A DNA stretch of 13,158 bases from Caldilineaceae bacterium (lineage in GTDB: Bacteria; Chloroflexota; Anaerolineae; Caldilineales; Caldilineaceae): assembly GCA_019637645.1 (NCBI GenBank), contig JAHBVH010000122.1, positions 1 through 13,158 on the forward strand, in the 5' to 3' direction. The notes beneath the pieces are model-generated. The model was given only the letters and a program-made list of their open reading frames with translations. It did not search any database and was not told the DNA's origin. A program made the position numbers and the translations under genes. Below, one piece after another: positions 1-6,511 of the stretch. Every line of letters begins with the position of its first letter. Within the stretch, counting starts at the first letter, position 1.

Positions 1-623
1 ACAGTGTGCCGCCGACCCGCCACGGCGTTACGACCAATGATTGGCAACCGATGGCGCGGCCCCTGCCTGGCTTGATCGATGTCGCCAAGAGCGCGGGGGT
101 GCGCTGTGCCGCGATCCATAACTGGGAACCCTTGCGCAACCTCAGCCAGCCACTGAGCCTGGACTCGATTCTCTATCGCGATTGTTCCTATGATGAAGAT
201 GGCGATGACTGGGTCGCTGAATCGGCCATCTACCACCTGACCACTCACGCCACCGATTTTGCCTTTGTCTACTTTGGCACGGTGGACACTTGGGGTCATC
301 GCTACAGTTGGATGAGCGACGAATATCTCCGCCAAGCCGAGCGTGCCGACCGCAACTTGGGCCGTGTATTGGCGGCTCTGCCGGAAACGATCCATGTGTT
401 GGTGCAGGCTGATCATGGCGGCCACGAACGCAGCCACGGCACCGAAATGCCCGAGGATATGACCATCCCTTGGTTGGTGGCTGGCCCCACCATCCGCCAA
501 GGCTATGCAATTCCTCGCCCCGTCTCCCTGCTCGACACCGCGCCGACCTTAGCGCGCATTCTCAAGCTGCCCCACCATCGCGATTGGGAAGGCCAGTGCA
601 TCACGGAAGTTTTTGCCGACTGA
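1..623 (+). CDS. Alkaline-phosphatase-fold phosphodiesterase/nucleotide pyrophosphatase family protein, 3' part
   Basis: The gene is open at the left edge. A GTG at base 6 is in frame, but PPTRHGVTTNDW is an internal motif of this family, so the true start lies outside the window. Counting from that GTG, 205 residues are visible. The family hydrolyses phosphate mono- or diesters at a two-metal centre. The visible metal ligands are Asp94 and His98 in GTVDTWGH, Asp136-His137 in QADHGGH, and His144 in RSHGT. The nucleophile Thr/Ser and first Asp would lie upstream. LLDTAPTLARIL near the C-terminus is the usual closing segment of these enzymes. The substrate cannot be told from this fragment. The gene points towards the oxidoreductase at 772-2211 and is separated from it by a palindromic element that may end transcription of both. 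The family call is firm; the exact activity is open. Confidence 0.85.
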   Translation, partial: SVPPTRHGVTTNDWQPMARPLPGLIDVAKSAGVRCAAIHNWEPLRNLSQPLSLDSILYRDCSYDEDGDDWVAESAIYHLTTHATDFAFVYFGTVDTWGHRYSWMSDEYLRQAERADRNLGRVLAALPETIHVLVQADHGGHERSHGTEMPEDMTIPWLVAGPTIRQGYAIPRPVSLLDTAPTLARILKLPHHRDWEGQCITEVFAD

Positions 624-666
624 GTCCAAGCGACCACTGGGGAGAACGGCGTACCGGAAACATAAG

Positions 667-766
667 CGTGCCGGAGACGGGCCAATAACGATGAATAACG
701 TGCCGGGGACGGGCCAATGGCAGTCGCAATAGGAAGCAGTTTCTAGCCCGTCCCCGGCACGTTATT
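667..766. repeat. Palindromic repeat element 1 (direct copy plus 21-bp inverted repeat)
   Basis: CGTGCCGGRGACGGGCCAAT occurs directly at 667-686 and 699-718 with one mismatch (R = A, then G). Bases 694-714 are then repeated perfectly in reverse complement at 746-766, giving a 21-bp inverted repeat around a 31-base loop. Transcribed from either strand this forms a very stable GC-rich hairpin, and it lies exactly between two convergent genes. The sequence is visible; a role as bidirectional terminator or transcript stabiliser is inferred. No transposase or coding capacity is present. A related element lies at 2265-2332. Confidence 0.9.
694..766. terminator. Candidate bidirectional terminator hairpin
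   Basis: This is the 21-bp perfect stem inside repeat element 1. It starts 71 bases after the stop of the plus-strand phosphodiesterase and 6 bases after the stop of the minus-strand oxidoreductase. No clear U-tract follows on either side, so it is not a textbook intrinsic terminator. It may act through stem strength alone or by protecting 3' ends. Confidence 0.4.
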
Positions 767-771
767 ATTGA

Positions 772-2211
772 TTACTCTGGATTGGCCCGCAAAACAGCTT
801 GCGCTGCATGGTAGCCACCCATACCATGCACCCCGCCGCCTGGTGGGGTCGAGGAAGAGCAAAGGTATACGCCCTTGACGGGCGTGGCATAGGGGTTCCA
901 GCGGGGTACCGGACGTGTCCAAAACTGCGCCAGATCTTGGACCCCGCCATTGATGTCGCCGCCGATGTAATTGGGATTATAGGTCTGAAAGTCCGCCGTA
1001 TTGAAGGTATGGCGCGCCAGGATCAGATCGCGAAAGCCAGGGGCAAAGCGCTCAAGTTGGGCCTCAATCTGGTCGGTCATCGCGACGGTCGAGCCGTGTG
1101 GCACATGACAATAAGCCCACAAGGTTTGCTTGCCTGCTGGCGCGCGCGTGGAGTCAAAGAGACTCTGTTGCGCCACCAGAACATAGGGAGCGGCTGGATG
1201 CTGGCCTTGTGCAATGGCCCGTTCACTGGCGGCAATCGCGGCCAGCGGCCCGCCCAGATGTACTGTCCCCGCTTGGCGACATTCCGCCGCACGCCAAGGG
1301 ACCGGGCCAGCCAGGGCGTAGTCCACTTTGAAGACGCCCGCGCCATAGCGGTAGCGGGTAAGTTGGCGACGATAGCGCGGCGGCAACATCTCCCCCGCAA
1401 GCTGCAACAGCTGGCGCGGGGTGACATCCAAGAGTATCGCGCGGGCCGGAGGCAAGGCCGCCAAGGTTTGTACGGGCTGATCGACTACAATGTCACCGCC
1501 GAGGCTGCGTAGATAGGCGGCCAGCGCGTTGGCAATCTGCTGCGATCCGCCTTGGGGCAAGGGCCAACCCACTTTGTGGCCTAAGACGCCCAGCATCAAC
1601 CCAAAAGCCGCGGTAATCAGCTGTTCTAACGGGATAATGGCATGGGCCGCCAGCCCCGCAAAGAGGGCCTTGGCTCGCTCTTCGCGAAAGAGCCAGTCGG
1701 CTAACCCCGTAGCCGGCCAGAGGGCACGTATCCCCAATTGCGCCAAGGCTACCGGATGGCGCGGCCATGGTAGTGGCCCGAGCAAGAGCGGGGCCAGCTT
1801 CTCCCAGTGATCGATGATGGGGGCAAAAAGCCGTTGCCAAGCCGGGCCATCGCGGCCAAGCGCGTCGGCGGTCGCGGCCAAGGAACGGTGCAAGACGACC
1901 GCAGAGCCATCGTCCAGCGGATGGGCCACGGGAATGGGCGGTTGGATCCAGTGGAGGCCAAAGGCGGCCAGGGGCAAGGTTTGAAAAAAGGGGGAGCCAA
2001 GCCCAAGGGGATGAATGGCCGAGCAGATGTCGTGGTGGAAGCCCGGTAGGGTCAGTTCCGCCGTGCGTAAGCCCCCCCCAACCGTGGCTTTGGCTTCCAA
2101 CACCAGCACACGCCACCCCGCTTGGGCCAACACAATCGCCGCGGCCAGCCCATTGGGGCCAGCGCCAACCACAATGGCGTCGTAGTGGGTCGATGATGAC
2201 ATAATCTGCAT
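772..2211 (-). CDS. Phytoene-dehydrogenase-like FAD/NAD(P)-dependent oxidoreductase (COG1233 type)
   Basis: The protein has 479 residues. The N-terminal Rossmann FAD site reads VVGAGPNGLAAAIVLAQAG (residues 14-32), with the ribose-binding Glu39 in VLEA and a following VGGG at 44-47. The C-terminus holds the second FAD motif, GVYLCSSSTPPGGGVHGMGG (447-466), typical of the CrtI/PYROXD2 superfamily. The length is usual. The ATG at 2211 is chosen because GAAGG lies about 9 bases upstream and the protein then starts just before the Rossmann strand; an ATG at 2202 is also possible. The reading frame stays open to a GTG at 2259, but those extra 16 residues are not family-like. No carotenoid genes are nearby, so phytoene desaturation should not be assumed. 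It is the last gene of the minus-strand block, set off from the GNAT gene by palindromic element 2, and may have its own expression. Confidence 0.85.
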   Translation of the reverse strand: MQIMSSSTHYDAIVVGAGPNGLAAAIVLAQAGWRVLVLEAKATVGGGLRTAELTLPGFHHDICSAIHPLGLGSPFFQTLPLAAFGLHWIQPPIPVAHPLDDGSAVVLHRSLAATADALGRDGPAWQRLFAPIIDHWEKLAPLLLGPLPWPRHPVALAQLGIRALWPATGLADWLFREERAKALFAGLAAHAIIPLEQLITAAFGLMLGVLGHKVGWPLPQGGSQQIANALAAYLRSLGGDIVVDQPVQTLAALPPARAILLDVTPRQLLQLAGEMLPPRYRRQLTRYRYGAGVFKVDYALAGPVPWRAAECRQAGTVHLGGPLAAIAASERAIAQGQHPAAPYVLVAQQSLFDSTRAPAGKQTLWAYCHVPHGSTVAMTDQIEAQLERFAPGFRDLILARHTFNTADFQTYNPNYIGGDINGGVQDLAQFWTRPVPRWNPYATPVKGVYLCSSSTPPGGGVHGMGGYHAAQAVLRANPE

Positions 2212-2264
2212 TGGGCAAGACCTTCGTATCCCGTTGGCTCTGTGGTCGCCCCAACACACTGGCA

Positions 2265-2332
2265 GAGATGCCGGGGACGGGCCAGCAATTGTCGTAATAG
2301 AGGGGTAGCTTATGGCCCGTCCCCGGCATCTC
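2265..2332. repeat. Palindromic repeat element 2
   Basis: GAGATGCCGGGGACGGGCCA at 2265-2284 is matched by its perfect reverse complement at 2313-2332, giving a 20-bp stem with a 28-base loop. The core TGCCGGGGACGGGC is identical to that of element 1. The loops are also related: both carry GTCGYAATAG at the same offset. Outside the core the arms differ from element 1 (GAGA/TCTC instead of AATAACG/CGTTATT), yet pairing stays perfect. The right arm is the C-terminal coding part of the GNAT gene. The other arm lies in the space before the FAD oxidoreductase. Confidence 0.9.
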
Positions 2333-2885
2333 CCTGGCTGCTCAATCGCTGATTGTCCAAGACGGCAATGACAAAGGCGGGATCAATGGGATCGGGCGTG
2401 ATCTGGTAGCCAAGCCGCTGGTGGAGTTTGATCGACCGATCATTCGCCGCCAGCGCGCCGCCCACCAAGCGGGGCAATCTGAGCTGGCGAAAGGCATAAT
2501 CGATCATCGCTTGGCAGGCTTCATAGGCATAGCCCTGGCCCCAGTAGGCTTTTCCAAAGGCAAAGGCCAGTTCCACTTCGATGATGCTAAAGGGCGATGG
2601 CCGTTCATTAGGAATACTCTGGCGGTCGATGACACGGGGTTCTAGATGAACTTGACCAATGACTTGTCCCGTTGCTTTGACTTCAACCGCGCGGAAGCCA
2701 AATTCGGCATTGCTGGGTTGGTAGCAACGGTTGAGAAAGCGCCGCCGGATCTCTGCTGGCTTATTGCCAATGCTGCTGTACATGCCCCAGACTGCCCGAT
2801 CCGTATAGACCTGGGCCAAAATTGCTTCATAGTCACTTTCGCGAAATTCACGGAGTAGTAGGCGCGGCGTTACCATCTCGTTCAT
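2310..2885 (-). CDS. GNAT family N-acetyltransferase (RimJ/RimL-like)
   Basis: The protein has 191 residues. It opens with [17 protein letters not shown] (6-22), the standard start of the Acetyltransf_3/RimJ-L group. The acetyl-CoA pyrophosphate loop is WGQGYAYEA (115-123), and [15 protein letters not shown] (147-161) is motif B. The start at 2885 has a strong GGAAGGAA 6 bases upstream. The first 38 bases overlap the end of the glycosyltransferase gene, so translation is probably coupled. The last seven residues (GDAGDGP) and the stop come from the arm and loop of palindromic element 2, so this C-terminus looks acquired. The acceptor is unknown. In this operon an amino-sugar nucleotide is a fair guess, but this subfamily often acts on proteins or small amines. 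Confidence 0.85.
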   Translation of the reverse strand: MNEMVTPRLLLREFRESDYEAILAQVYTDRAVWGMYSSIGNKPAEIRRRFLNRCYQPSNAEFGFRAVEVKATGQVIGQVHLEPRVIDRQSIPNERPSPFSIIEVELAFAFGKAYWGQGYAYEACQAMIDYAFRQLRLPRLVGGALAANDRSIKLHQRLGYQITPDPIDPAFVIAVLDNQRLSSQGDAGDGP

Positions 2886-3879
2886 CGTTTATTCCTTCCT
2901 GGCTCGACTGTGCTTTCACCTGTCGTTCCAATCCATCGATCCGCTCCCCCTGGCTAACGATCAGTTCGGCCAAAAAGCCAACCAAAAAGAGCAAGACACT
3001 AATGATGGCCAAGACCCCCGCGGCAATAAAGATGGGCCGCTGCTGGGTTTCGGCAAAGAAATAGAGACCCGTGAGATAGAAAAAGGTCAACAAACTGAGC
3101 GCCATCCCCGCCAGCCCTAAGCCGCCAAAGAAGCGCATGGGCTTTTGTTGGAAGGTCAGCAAGAATTTGAGGACCAAGACATCGAGAAAGCTAATGGGAA
3201 TCCGCTCCCAACCAAATTTGCTATTCCCCGCCGCACGCGGTTGGTAGTGGGTTGGCACCTCGCCCAAACGAAAACCTTGGTGGGCCGCGATCATGAGCAG
3301 GAAGCGGTGCCAATCACTGCGCAGGGGTGGCAGATTTTCAATGACCTCGCGGCGCATGGCTTTGATCCAGTTGCCATCATGCACCGGCACGTTCGCCATG
3401 GAACGCATAACCACATTATAGACTTGGCTGGCTAAGACTTTGCTGTCACGGCGGCCCTGCCGCCACCCGGCCACCACATCCAGATCCGCTCCCTCCAGAT
3501 GGTGCACCAAGGCTGGCACATCTAACAGCGGGTCCGATTCCATATCGGCGGGGATGAGGATCACAATCTCGCCCTGGCTGGCGCTGAACATGGTTTGGAG
3601 CGCGGCGGTCATTCCCTGGCTCCGGCGGTGGGTAAAGACGCGGAGGCTGGGATATTGTGGTTGGAGCGTGGCTAGGATCGCACCCGTGCGGTCGCGGCTG
3701 CCATCGTTGACCACCAAGACCTCGCCGGTGCGGCCAAGGCTGGCAAAGGCTTGATAGCTCCGTTCGACGACTTGGGCAATGGTCCCTTCTTCGTTGCGCG
3801 CCGGAACGACCACGGAGATCGTGTTGCCTGCCGGAGACGGGCGGTTTGGGCTGGCGGTGGGCGTGAGCAGTGCAGTCAT
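2848..3879 (-). CDS. Family 2 glycosyltransferase, DPM1/ArnC-like, with two C-terminal membrane helices
   Basis: The protein has 343 residues. The GT-A nucleotide-sugar site is clear: [12 protein letters not shown] (23-34), [10 protein letters not shown] (56-65) and the acidic metal motif PADMESDP (110-117). [16 protein letters not shown] (211-226) is the usual end of the catalytic domain in polyprenyl-phosphate glycosyltransferases. Two hydrophobic helices follow at about 251-275 and 283-305, then a short charged tail. Such enzymes move a sugar from a nucleotide donor to a polyprenyl phosphate at the inner membrane face. The ATG at 3879 lies 9 bases after the stop of the aminotransferase, whose TAA is part of the TAAGG ribosome binding site. 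Residues about 13-17 are encoded by a copy of the repeat core found in the palindromic elements. The donor sugar is not known; the DegT/Gfo genes upstream may supply it. Confidence 0.88.
   Translation of the reverse strand: MTALLTPTASPNRPSPAGNTISVVVPARNEEGTIAQVVERSYQAFASLGRTGEVLVVNDGSRDRTGAILATLQPQYPSLRVFTHRRSQGMTAALQTMFSASQGEIVILIPADMESDPLLDVPALVHHLEGADLDVVAGWRQGRRDSKVLASQVYNVVMRSMANVPVHDGNWIKAMRREVIENLPPLRSDWHRFLLMIAAHQGFRLGEVPTHYQPRAAGNSKFGWERIPISFLDVLVLKFLLTFQQKPMRFFGGLGLAGMALSLLTFFYLTGLYFFAETQQRPIFIAAGVLAIISVLLFLVGFLAELIVSQGERIDGLERQVKAQSSQEGINDERDGNAAPTTP
3829..3842. repeat. Single repeat-core copy inside the glycosyltransferase gene
   Basis: TGCCGGAGACGGGC is identical over 14 bases to 669-682 in element 1 and differs by one base from the core of element 2. 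Here it has no inverted partner nearby and is read as the codons for RPSPA near the N-terminus of the family-2 glycosyltransferase. It may be a remnant of an inserted element absorbed into the reading frame. With a GC-rich 14-mer in a 13-kb window, chance is unlikely but not excluded. Confidence 0.6.
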
Positions 3880-3888
3880 AGGCGCGCC

Positions 3889-5004
3889 TTAGCGGTTCTG
3901 TTCCAGAAAAGTATAGATGAGTTCCACAACACGGTCCTGCTGGGCTTCGCTCATCTCGGGGTAAAGCGGCAGGCTGAGACAACTGTCGGCAACGGCTTCG
4001 GTGACGGGCAGGTCACCGCGCCGGTAGCCAAGATTGGCATAGGCGGGCTGCAAATGGAGTGGCACCGGATAGTGAATCCCCGCCTCTACTGCGTGCTCTT
4101 TGAGAAAGGTGAGCAAGGCGTCCCGTTGGGGTGTGCGGATCACATAAAGGTGCCAAGCTGCGGTCGCGTCGGGCGCAACAAGGGGGCGTTCGACTTCGGC
4201 GTCGGCCAACAGCGTATGGTAGCGGGCTGCTAGGGCTTGGCGTTGGGCTATCCATGTGGCTAAATAAGGCAGCTTGGCTGCCAAAATCGCGGCTTGCAAG
4301 GTGTCGATCCGCTCATTGGCCCCCACCAGATCATGGACATATTTGGAGCGGCGACCATGATTGCGCAAGAGGCGCACGCTTTCGGCCAAGGTCGCGTCAT
4401 TGGTGGTGATCGCCCCGGCATCGCCATATGCGCCCAGATTTTTGCCAGGATAGAAGCTAAAACAGGCGATGTCGGCCAGATTGCCCGCCCGGTTGCCCTG
4501 CCACGTCGCCCCATGCGCTTGGGCCGCATCTTCAATCACCGCCAGACCGTGCGCTTGGGCCAGCTGCTTGAGCGCCGTCATGGCCGCGGGCTGCCCATAG
4601 AGATGGACGGGCAGCAAGGCGCGGGTTTGGGGTGTGATCGCGGTCGCGGCGGCGGCAGGGTCAATGGTATAGGTAACGGGATCGATATCCACAAAGACCG
4701 GCGTTGCGCCCACATTGCTAATCGCTTCCGCAGTGGCAATAAAGGTGTGGGACGCCGTGATCACTTCGGCTCCTGGGCCAATCCCTAGCGCACGTAAGGC
4801 CAATGCCAAGGCTGCTGTGCCGTTGCTTACACCGACACAGTGTTGGGTCCCACAAAAGGCGGCAAAGGCGTCTTCAAAGTGGCGCACCGCTGGGCCCATA
4901 ATAAAGCTGGTGGTATCAATGACCTGCTGGATGGCTTGGTCGATGTCGGTGCGGATGGCTATGTATTGGGCATGGAGATCGACAAGCGGAATCGGTTGTG
5001 TCAT
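3889..5004 (-). CDS. DegT/DnrJ/EryC1/StrS family PLP-dependent sugar aminotransferase
   Basis: The protein has 371 residues, the normal length. It transfers an amino group, usually from glutamate, to a keto-sugar nucleotide. Visible motifs are IPLVDLHAQY (5-14), GVSNGTAALALAL (58-70, phosphate binding), VIEDAAQAHGA (156-166, with PLP-ring Asp159) and SFYPGKNLGAYGDAGA (183-198) with the Schiff-base Lys188. RNHGRRSKYVHDLVGANERIDTLQAAIL (214-241, shown as two stretches: RNHGRRSKYVHDLVG, then ANERIDTLQAAIL) resembles enzymes acting at C3 of the sugar such as WbpE/WlbC. The ATG at 5004 is preferred because family proteins start here; its Shine-Dalgarno is weak (AAAGAA). The open frame extends to 5097 but the extra 31 residues are not family-like. 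It lies after the Gfo/Idh gene, a standard pairing in amino-sugar pathways. The exact sugar is not determined. Confidence 0.9.
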   Translation of the reverse strand: MTQPIPLVDLHAQYIAIRTDIDQAIQQVIDTTSFIMGPAVRHFEDAFAAFCGTQHCVGVSNGTAALALALRALGIGPGAEVITASHTFIATAEAISNVGATPVFVDIDPVTYTIDPAAAATAITPQTRALLPVHLYGQPAAMTALKQLAQAHGLAVIEDAAQAHGATWQGNRAGNLADIACFSFYPGKNLGAYGDAGAITTNDATLAESVRLLRNHGRRSKYVHDLVGANERIDTLQAAILAAKLPYLATWIAQRQALAARYHTLLADAEVERPLVAPDATAAWHLYVIRTPQRDALLTFLKEHAVEAGIHYPVPLHLQPAYANLGYRRGDLPVTEAVADSCLSLPLYPEMSEAQQDRVVELIYTFLEQNR

Positions 5005-5095
5005 AACATCAATTCTTTGTAGCGTAGTGGTGTGGCAAGAGATCACACCTTCTCTGATAATGAGCCCGGTGCAGTAGGAAGCCGCACCTTGTTGC

Positions 5096-5101
5096 ATTAT
5101 A
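5096..5101 (-). promoter_or_regulatory. Candidate internal -10 box before the aminotransferase gene
   Basis: The 127-base gap between the dehydrogenase stop and the aminotransferase start holds a perfect TATAAT on the minus strand. It sits at the centre of the near-palindrome GTTGTATAATGCAAC (5091-5105). No good -35 box is seen at 16-18 bases. It may be an internal promoter, but a lone AT-rich hexamer is weak evidence. Confidence 0.25.
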
Positions 5102-5131
5102 CAACATCGCCAAATAAATCGCGGAACTTTT

Positions 5132-6154
5132 TCAGCGTAATGCTACTTTCTGGTTGCCGGTTTCCAAACTCTGCTGACCGGCTTCGAGAACGCTTACCAC
5201 GCGTAGGCCATTTTCGCCATCGGTGAGGGGGCGTTGGCCGGTGCGAATACACTCAACAAAATGGGCGCATTCTAATTTGAGCGGTTCTTGCATGTCGATC
5301 CGCGGGATCAGAATATCGCCGCTATGCAGCTTGTATTGGAACTCGCCATAGATAGGGTCCCCTTTGCGATAGGCCCCTTTGTCATAGATCCGCACCTTGC
5401 CCTCCGCCGCGACATCGTCATAGACAATCATTTTGCGGCTGCCGACGACGGTCAACTCGCGCGTCTTGCTTGGGTCTAGCCAACTGACATGGATGTGGCA
5501 GAGCACATTGCCGGGAAAGTGCAGCGTGAGAAAGATGACATCCTCCACTTGCCCATTCAGACAGGCCGCACCATGACAGCTAACCGCTTCGGGCGCTTGA
5601 TCGAGCAGATGGATGGCGATAGAAATGTCATGGGGGGCAATGCTCCAGAGCGCGTTGATGTCGCTTTGGACGCGCCCCAAATTGACACGACGGCTATAGA
5701 GATAGTACAGCTCGCCCAGTTCCCCAGCTTGAAGGGCCCGTTTGATGTAATGAACCGCCGGGTTATATTCAAAGACATGGCCCACCATCAGGGTCCGTTG
5801 CACTTGCGCGGCCAGCTGGACAATCGCCGCGCCTTCGCTCACACTCATAGCTAGTGGTTTTTCAATAAAGAGATGTTTACCCGCTTGGAGCGCGAGGGTT
5901 GCCAGTGGATGATGGGTGCGCGCGGGCGTTGCCAAAACTACCGCATCAATGATCGGGTCGGCTAGGGCCTCTTCCAAGCTTGCCGCGGTCTGACAACCAT
6001 AGAGTCGCTGCGCGGTGGCACGCGCCTCAGGGCTGGCATCAATTAGATAGGACAACTCGGCATCTGGCAACTGGGCAAAGTTGCGCGCCAGATTCGGCCC
6101 CCAGTAGCCATAGCCGACTTGGGCGATATGAATGGGTTGCTTGCCGCTCGACAT
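5132..6154 (-). CDS. Gfo/Idh/MocA family sugar-nucleotide oxidoreductase
   Basis: The protein has 340 residues, typical for the family. An N-terminal Rossmann fold binds NAD(P): AQVGYGYWGPNLARNF (11-26), then LIDASPEA at the second strand. The family signature EKP is at 98-100 with the catalytic Lys99. GHVFEYNPAV (125-134) and APHDISIA (173-180, with His175 and Asp176) complete the active site. GYWGPNLARN and the ALWSIAPHDISI block resemble WbpB/WlbA, which oxidise C3 of UDP-sugar acids to give the keto substrate of a DegT aminotransferase such as the next gene. The ATG at 6154 has an excellent AAGGAG at 6160-6165. It follows the cupin after 39 bases. The pathway is inferred; no UDP-sugar 6-dehydrogenase (WbpA type) or hexapeptide acetyltransferase (WbpD type) is in the window. 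Confidence 0.9.
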   Translation of the reverse strand: MSSGKQPIHIAQVGYGYWGPNLARNFAQLPDAELSYLIDASPEARATAQRLYGCQTAASLEEALADPIIDAVVLATPARTHHPLATLALQAGKHLFIEKPLAMSVSEGAAIVQLAAQVQRTLMVGHVFEYNPAVHYIKRALQAGELGELYYLYSRRVNLGRVQSDINALWSIAPHDISIAIHLLDQAPEAVSCHGAACLNGQVEDVIFLTLHFPGNVLCHIHVSWLDPSKTRELTVVGSRKMIVYDDVAAEGKVRIYDKGAYRKGDPIYGEFQYKLHSGDILIPRIDMQEPLKLECAHFVECIRTGQRPLTDGENGLRVVSVLEAGQQSLETGNQKVALR

Positions 6155-6159
6155 TGGAT

Positions 6160-6165
6160 CTCCTT
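6160..6165 (-). promoter_or_regulatory. Ribosome binding site of the Gfo/Idh/MocA gene
   Basis: AAGGAG on the minus strand, five bases before the ATG at 6154, is one of the two strongest Shine-Dalgarno sites in the block. It fixes the start of the dehydrogenase and suggests strong independent initiation here, in contrast to the coupled starts upstream. Confidence 0.75.
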
Positions 6166-6193
6166 CGGTTACTCTGCCATGGTGTGCGGATAG

Positions 6194-6511
6194 TTAGACG
6201 GTCACTTTGTCACCGACGATAAAGGGTGTTTGCACGACGAAGTGAAAATAGTCCGCGGAACTTTCAACAAAGGTATGAACTTCACCAGGTTCTATCACCA
6301 ATACATCTCCAGCAGCGAGGGTGACACTGTGTCCATCAACAAGGGCTTTGGTTGTTCCACGTGCAACTAGATAAATTTCGTACATCTGTTGGTGATAGTG
6401 ACAATCGGCAATGCCGGTGTTGGCATACCCAATCGGCACTGGCACTAGTGAATTCCAAGGGCCAACTAGCCAGCCTTTGGCTTGGTCAGTCGGCGATTGA
6501 TGGTGATGCAT
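6194..6511 (-). CDS. Small single-domain cupin protein
   Basis: The protein has 105 residues and folds as one cupin barrel. Motif 1 is exact: His38, His40 and Glu45 in HYHQQMYEIYLVARG, with Gly52 at the expected spacing. Motif 2 is GDVLVIEPGEVHTF (68-81) with His79. All four metal ligands are therefore present. The ATG at 6511 is chosen because AGGAGAGG lies upstream and the barrel begins soon after; it overlaps the end of the GT-C-like gene by 26 bases. The frame extends to 6598, but those residues repeat the coding space of the upstream gene. Cupins of this size include sugar epimerases, isomerases and ligand sensors. The position directly before the dehydrogenase suggests a sugar substrate or ligand, but no specific FdtA/RmlC signature is recognised. 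Confidence 0.85.
   Translation of the reverse strand: MHHHQSPTDQAKGWLVGPWNSLVPVPIGYANTGIADCHYHQQMYEIYLVARGTTKALVDGHSVTLAAGDVLVIEPGEVHTFVESSADYFHFVVQTPFIVGDKVTV

Noticed and set aside
667..766. Repeats considered as a CRISPR array
   Set aside because: There are only two direct copies about 12 bases apart plus one inverted copy, with no regular spacers and no cas gene.
799..1512. 237-codon open frame on the plus strand
   Set aside because: It is antisense to the well-supported FAD oxidoreductase, has no recognised motif and no fitting ribosome binding site, and is a by-product of GC-rich codon use.
772..2211. Carotenoid biosynthesis role for the phytoene-dehydrogenase-like gene
   Set aside because: The fold is shared by many unrelated oxidoreductases, and no crtB or other carotenoid gene is nearby.
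2212..2259. N-terminal extension of the FAD oxidoreductase to a GTG at 2259
   Set aside because: The 16 extra residues have no family likeness, while the ATG at 2211 has GAAGG at a normal distance and leads directly into the Rossmann motif.
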